Assembly: GCA_024684375.1 (NCBI GenBank)
Contig: JAIKWZ010000019.1
Coordinates: forward strand, 124,001 to 188,000
Source: Clostridiales bacterium
GTDB taxonomy: Bacteria; Bacillota; Clostridia; Christensenellales; Aristaeellaceae
DNA length: 64,000 nt
Direction of reading: 5' to 3'
Positions within the stretch are counted from its first letter, which is position 1; each line of letters opens with the position of its first letter. Shown in pieces: positions 51,457 to 60,077 of this stretch. The position numbers and the translations under genes were made by a program. The notes beneath the pieces were generated by a model, which had not been told where the DNA came from, did no database searches, and saw only the letters and a list, made by a program, of their open reading frames with translations.

Positions 51457-54400
51457 TTACTGCTTTTCTGCAGATACGGCATTGCGATCCTTGTCGTATT
51501 TGTTAGTAATGACGAGGATCCCGTCCGCTGTGTAGTAGCCGTTCCAACCCGCCACGCCTTCTGTGTTGTTGGTCAGCTTGTTGTATCTGTCGAGATAACG
51601 CTCGGAGATCAGCCTGCCTTCGCTGTCATAGCCGCGTTCAACGCTGGAATAGCCTTCAGCGCAATTTACGCGAGCTTTGACGCTGTCATAGTAGCCTTCC
51701 CAGGTAATGTTACCGTTTTCGTCAAGTTCATATTCGAATATGGCGTAGCCATCAGTCGTTACGACCGGTTTGCCCGATTCGTCCAGGAAGGTCACTTCAT
51801 GCACGCGTGTCACAGGGTAGTAGATCTGACTGATACCCCATGCGCCGTTAACGGCAGCACAGCGCTCACCACTCTCATCCAAGTAGCAGCAGAAGTACTT
51901 CTCAACTGTACTGGAGTTGCTAAGATCATATTCATATACAACACTTGCGTAACCGTTTACAGTCTTTGCAGGATTACCGTCCGCATCAAGCCATGTCTCC
52001 TTTACAAGCTTGGCAAACGACGAGTATTCATAGCGTATACCGCAGACGCCGTTCACAGCGAATGGAACATCGTTTTCATCATAATAGAGTTCCTTGGTGA
52101 CCTGACCGCGACTGTTGTATTCCCTGGTTACGGTATTGCATCCCTCTGCCCCTATTGCCGCATTGTCCTGCGCGTCCACGTATTTGGCCTTTATCGGATT
52201 GCCATATCGGTCATAAGTCTGCACAGAAGCAATGTAAGCGTCCTTATCCACTGTCTCGTCCATGAGCCGCATCACATAAGTATGATCCTCTTCATTCTCA
52301 GAGACGATCACGCGTCTGCTGTAACCGTTTACTGCCATTGGCTTAAGGCTGCTGTCCAGATAGCTTTCTTCAGCTATATGGCCGCTTTCCGTATAGGATA
52401 TGTAATGGGCAGCATAGCCGTCTTTGCAGGGAGCATATTCGTTAATCTCATCAAAGAACTCCTCGCTGATAAGGCGACCTTCTTTGTCATAATCCATGAC
52501 GGCATAAGCATAAGGCAGGCTCTGCGGCTTCACTCCCAGGGATTCGGCATCGAGATATTTCTCCGAAGTCATATTCCCCAATTCGTCATACGTGTACACT
52601 GCTTTGGCATAGCCCAAAATGGTGTCGGTCAGTTCTCCGTCAGTATCGAAGTAAGCTTCTTCAGTCACATCGCCTAAAGCGTTGTACGCAGTCGTTTTCC
52701 TGGCGTATCCCTGAAGATTCGACTTCGGTTTACCTGCCTTATCAAAGAAGCTGACAGACGTTTCGCGTCCGGCCAAATCATATGTATACCTGAGTTCAGA
52801 GTAGTCGTTTGCATAAGCCGTTGGATTTCCGGCTATGTCATAGTACTTGACTGAAAGGATGCGTCCATCCGCATCTACCTTCCGGCTAAGAGAGGAGTAA
52901 CGGCCGGAAGTGTGGATCGCCGGCTGTCCCTTGGTGTTGAGCAGTCTTTCTTCTACGCAGTAATTACGCCCGTCGTACTTGAGCACGACCTCGCTGTAAC
53001 CGTATTGGCACCAGGTAAGGGCGCCTTTAGCGTTGTAATAAGACTGTCTCGTTACATTGTTGCTGTTGTCGTACTCATAAACAATAGTAGAGTATCCGCT
53101 GCTGAGTATCGCGGGCTGGCCGTCTTCCTTAAGGAACTCGCGTTTCACCAGGCGCTGACGGGCATCCCATGTATTGCGCAAAACAGCATAGCCGCCGGAA
53201 CACAGCACAGGGTTATTCTCCCCGTCCAGATATGTCTCGGTCAGGATATCGCCATTCTTATCCACCGTACGCAGTATGGCAGCATAGCCGGCGCTTATAT
53301 AAGTACTCTCATACTTGTCATCCAGATAAGTTATGCTTATCAGATTCAAGTTCTCATCGTACAGGTTTTCTTCCGCAGCGTAGCCATCCTTGAACAGTGT
53401 TGGCTGTCCAAAAGTGTTAACGTAAGTGGTACGCCATACCTTACCCTGATCGCTGTACTCAAAACGTTTTCCGGAATAACCGGCAGAGATCATGGTGTTA
53501 AGTCCGCTCGTGTTCAGGTAATCCTCGCTGACCCTGCGGTCCTGCGCGTCGTAAGCGTAAATGATCGAGGCATACCCAAACTGGGTCTCAACAGGCTGCA
53601 TTCCGGCGTTCAGATAGTCGATACGCAGCAGATTGCCGCGCGCGTCGTAAAGCCTGTGAGTCGAAGGAGCTCTCTCAGTCAGCGAGGCAATGCGCTCGTG
53701 CTCGTCGAGATACTGTTCAAGTATCACATGCCCATACTGATCATATTCTCTTTGCCATACGCTGAAGCCTTCAGGCAGACGGACAAGTTTGTCACCTTCG
53801 TCCAGATAACGGACCTGCAGCTTACGCCCGGCATTGTCGTAGAGATACTCGATAGCGGAATATCCAAGTTTGACCGTCACGCGGTTCATGGCTTCGTCAA
53901 GGTATATCTCCTTGGTGCAGCGGCCACGGCCATCATATTCGTATTCCGCGGCGGCATAACCGCCCTCCGTCATTGTGACGCTGCCGTTTGCGTACCAGGC
54001 AGAACGGATAATGTTGCCGGCTGTGTCACGTTCATAGGTAACTCGGTCATATCCGTCCGGCAAGACAGCCGGGATCCCGTCTGCGCTGAACCAGGCTTTT
54101 TCCGTGCAACGTCCGTTGACATCCAACTGATAGGTTATATAACTGTATCCGCCGTCCTGGAGAATGTACTCCCCGTCGGCCCCATAATACGCTTCGCCGG
54201 TCATGAAGCCATGGGAATTCCAGGTCTGAACCTTTCGGGCATACCCGGAGGTCTGCACGATCAGTTTGCCGGAGGCGTCAAAGTATTCTTCAGAAAGCAT
54301 ATGGGCAACGTCGTCATAAACGCAGACTTTCTGTGCGAAACCCTTGGAGGAAACGACCTGAGAACCGTCTGTTCCGTAATAGGTTTCTGTCAGAATGTCG

Positions 54401-57309
54401 CCGCGCCCGTCGTATGTGAATTCCACAGCCGCATAATCACCGCGAAGCATGTATAGATCGCCGTTTTCGTCGAAATAACGCTCACTCAGAAGCTGATCTT
54501 TTTCATCATATTCACGAACGATCTCAGCAGCGCCGGCGTTTACGCTGGTTATCTGCCCGTCTGAACCATAGTACACTTCACGTATCAGATTTCCTCTTAG
54601 ATCATACTCACATTCGAAAGACGCATACCCATCCGGACACTCGGTTGGCATGCCGTTCGCATCAAAGTATGATTCTGTCAGCATCTGTCCTTCCGTGTCC
54701 CAGGTATACACAACGCTGTGGTAGCCATCATGGACCATGGCAGGCTGCCCAGTTGCATCAAAATAACTCTCGCTCAAGACATAGCCCGCATGATTTTTGA
54801 CCGTTTTGCTGATCGCATAGCCAAATGAAGTATCTACCGGCTGACGGTCGGCTCCGAGATAAGTCAAAGTCTCTGTATCGTTCTCGTCATCGTATACCGT
54901 GCTCTTGACGGCATATTTGTCACGGTTGACCTTAAGACTGCCATCCGCTTCGTAATACGCTTCTTCACACACGCGGTTATGCTCATCCAGCTTTCTTTCA
55001 AACCACGCATATCCGGCAGAAGCCGGCACGACTGGTTTGCCTGTTTCGTCATAATACGCGCGTCTTAATAGATTTCCGGAAATATCATACGCCGATTCGT
55101 AAGACGCATAGCCGGCTGCCAGCAGCACGGGATTCCCTTCCGTATCCAGATATTCGACCTTTGTATTAATGCCGGTGACAGGGTCATACTCCATCCTGCG
55201 TGCGGAATATCCCTGGCTAATCAGCGTAGGTTCAAGATCGGCGCCGAAGTTTGCCTCATATACCATATGATGCTTAGCGTCATATTCTCTCTCTACCCTG
55301 GCACTGCCGGACACAAGAGCGGGCTTATCTTCCGCATTCATATAGTTGATAACTATGATGTTGCCGTGTGAATCATATTCGTATGTGACAGACGCGTAAC
55401 CGGCGGCCTGAGCTAAAGCCGTGCCGTCGGCACCGAAGAACTTTTCACCGGTATGATGGTTAGCGTAGTCATAGGAATGCACCTGAACCGCGCCCTGACC
55501 GCCGTTTGAGACAAGCTTGCCCTCAGCGTCGAACGTAGCCTGCCACAGCAGTCTGCCGTTACGGTCATACTCCCTTTGCATAGCGGAAACGCCGAGCCTG
55601 TCATCACAAGGGTTCCCGTTTACATCATAGTAGCGCACTGATGTCTGCAGCAGTTTCCCATCAAAGCCATAAACAACGCGATGCGCGCCGTTGGAAGTAT
55701 TTGTGTCTTTAGCTCCTTCTGCGGTAAAAAACGCTTCCTCAAACAGCAGATCCTGCTTCGGACCGCCGTAAACCATGCTCCTGGCATAAGACCCGCTCAG
55801 GGATTCGCAGGGAATGCCGTTTTCATCGAAGTACGCCTCATATACTGCAGGTTCTGCCGGATCCGTCCCCTTATATTCATATTTTACGCTTGCCAGCTGG
55901 CGTTCATTGTTTCTTACAGGCAGCCATTTATCGCTCATGTATACCGTGCTCGACACCTGATGGTTTTCGTTATATTCGTTGACGATACCCGCATATCCGG
56001 CTTTGATCTGTATGAGCTCCATATCGGTACCGAAGAAACGCTCACGTTCTACAGCTGTAGGATTAATTACCCACAGTTCCTGCCCGTCATCGTCGATTGA
56101 CCTCTCTCTATGGTACCTGTATTCATGGCGGGCAAATCCGCCGTTGGACATGGTATACTCGTCAACGACGTCGTAGTACGTTTCACGGTAATCGAAGTCT
56201 TCGCCGTCATATTCCCTTTCTTCCATGGAAACATGCGTTGTGGTCATCGTACGGTTGCCGTCGGCGCCGAAATAGCGCAGATAATGCACTCGATCGGAAT
56301 CGCCATAGTATTCATAGGTCAGCTTGGCGTACCCGTTGATCATTTTTATAAGCTGGCCTTCTCTTCCCAAATAATCGGTTTCAATCACTCGATCCAGCTC
56401 ATCGTAAACATTGATGATGGAGGCGTAACCTTTATCGGAAATAATCGGCTCGTCATCCACGTCAAAATAGTCTACCCTGATAAGGTTGTCCCTTTCATCA
56501 TAGGTATTGACCATGGTATGCCAACGGCCGGAGCCAAGGGATTTACTGCCGTCCTGAGCATAGATCTTTGTGGATTGGAGTTTCCATTTTTTAACTGTGT
56601 CGTCCCTGCGTGTTCCGGGATCCTCCTGCATGCCTTCCATGCTCTGTTCGATCTCTTCGTCAATGGGTTTGGCAGTATTTGTCGTATATACCGATACAAC
56701 AACAGCGCCCCCCTCCGTTCCGATCAGAGGAGTCCCGTCAGCGTCAAGATAACGCTTGGTGACAGTTTTAGTGTCCCCATTTATATCGACATCGCATATG
56801 ATTTGAGCGAATCCTCCGACCGGCCGTACCAGGTTGCCCTTTGCATCAAAGTATTCACTTGAAAGGATCTGGTCTCCGTCCCAGGCATCCCGGCGGAAAC
56901 TGTAGCTCCCGGGGATCTCAGCGCGGCTGCCGTCAACGGCGTATCGGTCTTCTGTCAGCGTATAGCTTCTGCCGTTAGACTGCTTTCCGTAAGTATATTC
57001 CGCATAAGCATATCCGCCATCCGAAATGACAGGTTCGCCGCTCAGGCCAAAGAACGCTTCTGTCAGCAGATTGCCATAGGCATCCCACGTATATTCCGCC
57101 CTGGCAAACCCTCTGCTGTTCAGAGCAGGCGCTCCGTTCAGGTTATGAGCCGTTTCGCTTATCAGGTTTCCCTGCGCATCCCAGACACAATCCGTTTGCG
57201 TAAACTCCGGCATGGACAGCGTCTTTGCGCTTTCGGCCTGTGCTGCAGTTAATGCCACCGACAAAGCTATGGCAAACAACAATACAACCCATTTATTCAC
57301 TTGTCTCAC
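51457..57309 (-). CDS. Giant secreted protein of about 55 tandem 32-residue repeats
   Basis: A 1950-residue protein: a signal peptide (NKWVVLLFAIALSVALTAAQA) followed by repeats to the end. One unit is about 32 residues and reads roughly (Y/W)D-x2-G-N/R-x6-Y-(F/L/Y)-D-x2-G-x-P-x6-GYA-x4-Y; I count about 55 units, a few with insertions. It resembles YD/RHS repeats in composition but has the added GYA step and no RHS core, toxin tip or cell-wall sorting signal. I take GTG 57309 as start because GGGAGGAG precedes it and the signal peptide begins there. It lies between the Wzz/BY-kinase and LCP genes, so it is probably a cell-surface fibre or carbohydrate-binding scaffold linked to capsule assembly. 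Function unknown. Confidence 0.85.
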   Translation of the reverse strand: MRQVNKWVVLLFAIALSVALTAAQAESAKTLSMPEFTQTDCVWDAQGNLISETAHNLNGAPALNSRGFARAEYTWDAYGNLLTEAFFGLSGEPVISDGGYAYAEYTYGKQSNGRSYTLTEDRYAVDGSRAEIPGSYSFRRDAWDGDQILSSEYFDAKGNLVRPVGGFAQIICDVDINGDTKTVTKRYLDADGTPLIGTEGGAVVVSVYTTNTAKPIDEEIEQSMEGMQEDPGTRRDDTVKKWKLQSTKIYAQDGSKSLGSGRWHTMVNTYDERDNLIRVDYFDVDDEPIISDKGYASIINVYDELDRVIETDYLGREGQLIKMINGYAKLTYEYYGDSDRVHYLRYFGADGNRTMTTTHVSMEEREYDGEDFDYRETYYDVVDEYTMSNGGFARHEYRYHRERSIDDDGQELWVINPTAVERERFFGTDMELIQIKAGYAGIVNEYNENHQVSSTVYMSDKWLPVRNNERQLASVKYEYKGTDPAEPAVYEAYFDENGIPCESLSGSYARSMVYGGPKQDLLFEEAFFTAEGAKDTNTSNGAHRVVYGFDGKLLQTSVRYYDVNGNPCDDRLGVSAMQREYDRNGRLLWQATFDAEGKLVSNGGQGAVQVHSYDYANHHTGEKFFGADGTALAQAAGYASVTYEYDSHGNIIVINYMNAEDKPALVSGSARVEREYDAKHHMVYEANFGADLEPTLISQGYSARRMEYDPVTGINTKVEYLDTEGNPVLLAAGYASYESAYDISGNLLRRAYYDETGKPVVPASAGYAWFERKLDEHNRVCEEAYYEADGSLKVNRDKYAVKSTVYDDENDTETLTYLGADRQPVDTSFGYAISKTVKNHAGYVLSESYFDATGQPAMVHDGYHSVVYTWDTEGQMLTESYFDANGMPTECPDGYASFECEYDLRGNLIREVYYGSDGQITSVNAGAAEIVREYDEKDQLLSERYFDENGDLYMLRGDYAAVEFTYDGRGDILTETYYGTDGSQVVSSKGFAQKVCVYDDVAHMLSEEYFDASGKLIVQTSGYARKVQTWNSHGFMTGEAYYGADGEYILQDGGYSYITYQLDVNGRCTEKAWFSADGIPAVLPDGYDRVTYERDTAGNIIRSAWYANGSVTMTEGGYAAAEYEYDGRGRCTKEIYLDEAMNRVTVKLGYSAIEYLYDNAGRKLQVRYLDEGDKLVRLPEGFSVWQREYDQYGHVILEQYLDEHERIASLTERAPSTHRLYDARGNLLRIDYLNAGMQPVETQFGYASIIYAYDAQDRRVSEDYLNTSGLNTMISAGYSGKRFEYSDQGKVWRTTYVNTFGQPTLFKDGYAAEENLYDENLNLISITYLDDKYESTYISAGYAAILRTVDKNGDILTETYLDGENNPVLCSGGYAVLRNTWDARQRLVKREFLKEDGQPAILSSGYSTIVYEYDNSNNVTRQSYYNAKGALTWCQYGYSEVVLKYDGRNYCVEERLLNTKGQPAIHTSGRYSSLSRKVDADGRILSVKYYDIAGNPTAYANDYSELRYTYDLAGRETSVSFFDKAGKPKSNLQGYARKTTAYNALGDVTEEAYFDTDGELTDTILGYAKAVYTYDELGNMTSEKYLDAESLGVKPQSLPYAYAVMDYDKEGRLISEEFFDEINEYAPCKDGYAAHYISYTESGHIAEESYLDSSLKPMAVNGYSRRVIVSENEEDHTYVMRLMDETVDKDAYIASVQTYDRYGNPIKAKYVDAQDNAAIGAEGCNTVTREYNSRGQVTKELYYDENDVPFAVNGVCGIRYEYSSFAKLVKETWLDADGNPAKTVNGYASVVYEYDLSNSSTVEKYFCCYLDESGERCAAVNGAWGISQIYYPVTRVHEVTFLDESGKPVVTTDGYAIFEYELDENGNITWEGYYDSVKARVNCAEGYSSVERGYDSEGRLISERYLDRYNKLTNNTEGVAGWNGYYTADGILVITNKYDKDRNAVSAEKQ

Positions 57310-57322
57310 AGCGCGCTCCTCC

Positions 57323-58777
57323 CTATTTCTTCTTGCTCTTCCGGCGATTGGATCCCTCTGTCTTCCTGGTGTCATAATTGCGATAGTACTTATTATAATA
57401 CCTGTAATAACCGTAACGGCCGGAATGTTCTATTTTTTCACCATAGAATACAAAGCCCAGAACATCGAGGCCAGCCATCTCCGCCTGATTCAGCGCCTTC
57501 TGTATCTCGCGATGATCTGAAAAGTTCTGGCGAACCACGAAAAGCCCGCCCGCGACCTCGGCGGATAAGGCCAATGCGTCCGCGACTATGTTTATCGGCG
57601 GCACATCCAGGATGATTATATCGTATGCTTTCTCAAGCTGGAGGAATAATTCATGCATCGCATTCGAACCCAGCATTTCCGTCGGATTCGGCGGTGTTCG
57701 TCCGGCCGGCAATATATCTAAAGTACTGTAATCAGTCGTCAGCACAGTGCTTTCCCATTTATTGAATCCGGCCAATACTTCAGAAAGGCCGCTGGATTTA
57801 GCCTTATAATTGAATATGCTGTTCTGGCAGGACCTTCGCACGTCGGCATCGATCAGCAAAACATGCTTATCGCTTAAGGCAAGGGATATTGCCAGGTTAG
57901 CAGCGATTGTCGATTTTCCTTCGCCTGATACCGCGCTGGTAACAACAACAGAATGTTTATCCTTGCCTGCCAGCACATAAAGCAGGTTCATTCGCAGTTT
58001 CGCATATTCCTCAACCTGATCTATCGGAGCGTTATTGTTGAGGCGGAACGCGCTGCGTTCCTTATTGTCATCACCGACGATACGCCTTAGTGATGAGAGC
58101 ACCGGCGGAGTATATTTTTCTTTCAACTCCTTTGTATCGTGCACTTTATTATTCAGGAAGAAGAAAATCAGCAGGATCCCTCCGGCGATCGCAGCGCCCG
58201 CAAACGCGCCGATCATGAACCCGTTTGAAGATGCATACCTGTCCGGCGAAAAAGGAACCGTTGCATAGTCAATGATTTCAATACTTCCGGCGCTTACCAC
58301 ACGGATGATTTCAGCCGGCGCTACATCCAGAACGGCATTGCAGATGTCAGCAGATTTCTGAGGTTGATTCGTTCTGCAGCTCACCCTCACTACGCCCGTT
58401 TCAGACACTGAACCCATAGAAAGAGTCGCGCCGATATATGCAGGTGTTATGCCCGGGTACTTAGCAGACAGCCTCTCGGCTATAACGTCGAGCACCTTGT
58501 TGCTTCTCACAACGACCATATATGTATCCAACAGCTGAACGGCGCTGTTCAGGTCAGAAGAACTCGTGTAGCCGTAATTGATAAGGTTCGGATTGCCGTT
58601 GTATACGTACATCGTGCCGGAAGCCGTGTAAGTATCTGCTTTAGTCTCCGGAGCATTAAAATATACATATGCCACGCCTATCGCTGCGCATAACACTATA
58701 AGCCAGCAGCGCTTAAGGACGTACTTTAACAATTTGAAAAGATCAACGCTTGCCTCGCGGTTTCTTACATAGGCCAT
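57323..58777 (-). CDS. Wzz chain-length domain fused to BY-type tyrosine kinase
   Basis: A 484-residue fusion of CpsC-like and CpsD-like parts. A helix near 25-43 and another near 200-222 enclose the extracellular Wzz domain. The cytosolic kinase has Walker A SAVSGEGKSTIAANLA (about 283), Walker A' LLIDADVRR and Walker B IIILDVPP. The C-terminus has a tyrosine cluster (GRYGYYRYYNKYYRNYD) for autophosphorylation. It controls polymer length and export. Proteobacterial Wzc has the same fused layout; many Firmicutes split it. The ribosome site AAGGAG lies 14 bases from the ATG. Its operon mate is the giant repeat protein, not the main sugar cluster. Confidence 0.92.
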   Translation of the reverse strand: MAYVRNREASVDLFKLLKYVLKRCWLIVLCAAIGVAYVYFNAPETKADTYTASGTMYVYNGNPNLINYGYTSSSDLNSAVQLLDTYMVVVRSNKVLDVIAERLSAKYPGITPAYIGATLSMGSVSETGVVRVSCRTNQPQKSADICNAVLDVAPAEIIRVVSAGSIEIIDYATVPFSPDRYASSNGFMIGAFAGAAIAGGILLIFFFLNNKVHDTKELKEKYTPPVLSSLRRIVGDDNKERSAFRLNNNAPIDQVEEYAKLRMNLLYVLAGKDKHSVVVTSAVSGEGKSTIAANLAISLALSDKHVLLIDADVRRSCQNSIFNYKAKSSGLSEVLAGFNKWESTVLTTDYSTLDILPAGRTPPNPTEMLGSNAMHELFLQLEKAYDIIILDVPPINIVADALALSAEVAGGLFVVRQNFSDHREIQKALNQAEMAGLDVLGFVFYGEKIEHSGRYGYYRYYNKYYRNYDTRKTEGSNRRKSKKK

Positions 58778-59003
58778 ATCTGTTTTAAATTCTCCTTATC
58801 AGTTCAGCTAAACCAGGTTTTTCTTGTAAGCCGCTTTCGCTGTTTTATTACAATATCGTATAATGAATATTCATCCAGTCATGCATGACCCGATATATTA
58901 GATAATAAACCCAAACACCAACTCACCTTATATTATACGTATGCGCAATACACAAGTCAAACGTTTTTTCACGATAATTGAACTTATCATAGAATAATTA
59001 TTT
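58778..59003. other. AT-rich upstream region of the Wzz/BY-kinase operon
   Basis: No gene. The stretch 58850-59000 is AT-rich and likely holds the promoter for the kinase/repeat protein/LCP operon, but I cannot pick one -35/-10 pair with confidence. Confidence 0.35.
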
Positions 59004-59032
59004 AAAAAAACGGCACTGATGTGCCGTTTTTA
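59004..59032. terminator. Bidirectional terminator downstream of the sigma factor gene
   Basis: Seven A, CGGCAC-TGAT-GTGCCG, then five T: a short perfect stem with A and T runs. It lies about 145 bases beyond the sigma factor stop and would isolate it from the Wzz/BY-kinase operon. Confidence 0.8.
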
Positions 59033-59175
59033 AGACAGTTCATTCAGCCTGTCAGACGTTTGCTTTATGGACAAATGATTATTTGCTTCTCGGATCGGTT
59101 CGGCAGCGCCCGTAACCTCAGTATTCCGCCGGCAGCCGCTGCCCTGTTTCGCCTTCTCCTGCCGCGGGCATCCTC

Positions 59176-59655
59176 TTATCCCATATACTGTCTGAGTGCA
59201 GACAGCGCTTTCTGGTGTCGGATCTTGACTGCGCCGTAGCTCAGGTTCATCAGCCGCGCGATCTCGGTCATTGGTTTCTTATCGTAATAAAGCATTACGA
59301 TTATGTCCCGCTGTTCCTGATCCAGTCTGTTCAGCGCGTCCGCCAGTTCGTCAAGCGTCTCCCTTTCCAGCATGGGCGTTTCCACAGACATGTCCGACGG
59401 TATTTCTTCGCTGATCTCCTCCGAAGGCCTGAACTTTCGGAAATGGTCTATCAGAGTGTTTCGGGTTATCGTAAAGATCCAGGTGCTCACGGATGCCTTA
59501 GTCTCGTCAAAATCGTTGATTCTCCGTAAAACCTTTTCAAAGACATCCTCGCACAGATCCTCGGCTTCAGCCCGTCGCTGCACCCGGGTCATGATGTATC
59601 TCATCACTTTGCCGCTGTACGTGGCGTAGATCTTTCCCACATCAGGAGAAGTCAT
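59176..59655 (-). CDS. ECF-type RNA polymerase sigma factor
   Basis: A 159-residue sigma-70 family protein with region 2 (MRYIMTRVQRRAEAEDLCEDVFEKVLRRINDFD, and STWIFTITRNTLIDHFRK) and region 4 (LDQEQRDIIVMLYYDKKPMTEIARLMNLSYGAVKIRHQKALSALRQ). It redirects RNA polymerase to a set of promoters. It overlaps the small upstream gene by 14 bases. The likely targets are nearby surface-protein genes, but no shared promoter motif was recognised. No classical anti-sigma factor with a membrane helix is adjacent. Confidence 0.92.
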   Translation of the reverse strand: MTSPDVGKIYATYSGKVMRYIMTRVQRRAEAEDLCEDVFEKVLRRINDFDETKASVSTWIFTITRNTLIDHFRKFRPSEEISEEIPSDMSVETPMLERETLDELADALNRLDQEQRDIIVMLYYDKKPMTEIARLMNLSYGAVKIRHQKALSALRQYMG

Positions 59656-59842
59656 TTTCTTGCTTGGGTGTTTTTTGCTTTAATGCTGTTTCCGGCTGCC
59701 CCGCCGCCGCCACGAGCTCCGCTTCGTCGTCAGTCAGCTGCCGCGCGGCGTAACGAGCGTGCACTCTGTCAATAACCGCCTGCAGCTTGTCGCTCTTTTC
59801 ATAATCCTGAAAATCGAAGAATAAACTAAGCTTTTTCTCCAA
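59642..59842 (-). CDS. Small protein upstream of the sigma factor, unknown
   Basis: A 66-residue charged, helical protein (EKKLSLFFDFQDYEKSDKLQ and QLTDDEAELVAAAG). I take TTG 59842 as start because AAAGGAGGAGC lies just upstream; a longer frame to 59935 lacks a site. The C-terminus overlaps the sigma gene by 14 bases, so the two are coupled. It might be a short anti-sigma or regulatory partner, but no known domain is recognised and no zinc-binding motif is present. Confidence 0.65.
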   Translation of the reverse strand: MEKKLSLFFDFQDYEKSDKLQAVIDRVHARYAARQLTDDEAELVAAAGQPETALKQKTPKQENDFS

Positions 59843-60077
59843 ACTGCTCCTCCTTTCTATCCATTGTGAAGTGCTTTTTTGAAGTACTTCCTGATTATAT
59901 ACGTGCATTCTGATAAGATGGCAGCTGTTCCGCAAAGATCGTCAGTGTATTTCCGGGGCCTCAGACCCATGCGGTCATCTTATACATATATTCTATCACA
60001 AACGCTTCCGACTGTCTATGGCAGTAACTAACGCGTCATCGCGCATCAGCGTGAGAGTACCGGCTTCGGCAGCTCGT

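Noticed and set aside
50413..54456. Long + strand frames of 313, 421 and 514 codons
   Set aside because: They are antisense to the LCP and giant repeat genes; their length comes from the regular codon pattern of the repeats. No ribosome sites and no domains.
51457..57309. Possible CRISPR or DNA tandem repeat array
   Set aside because: The periodicity is at protein level (about 32 residues, 96 bases) and the DNA units are strongly diverged, without constant repeats and unique spacers.
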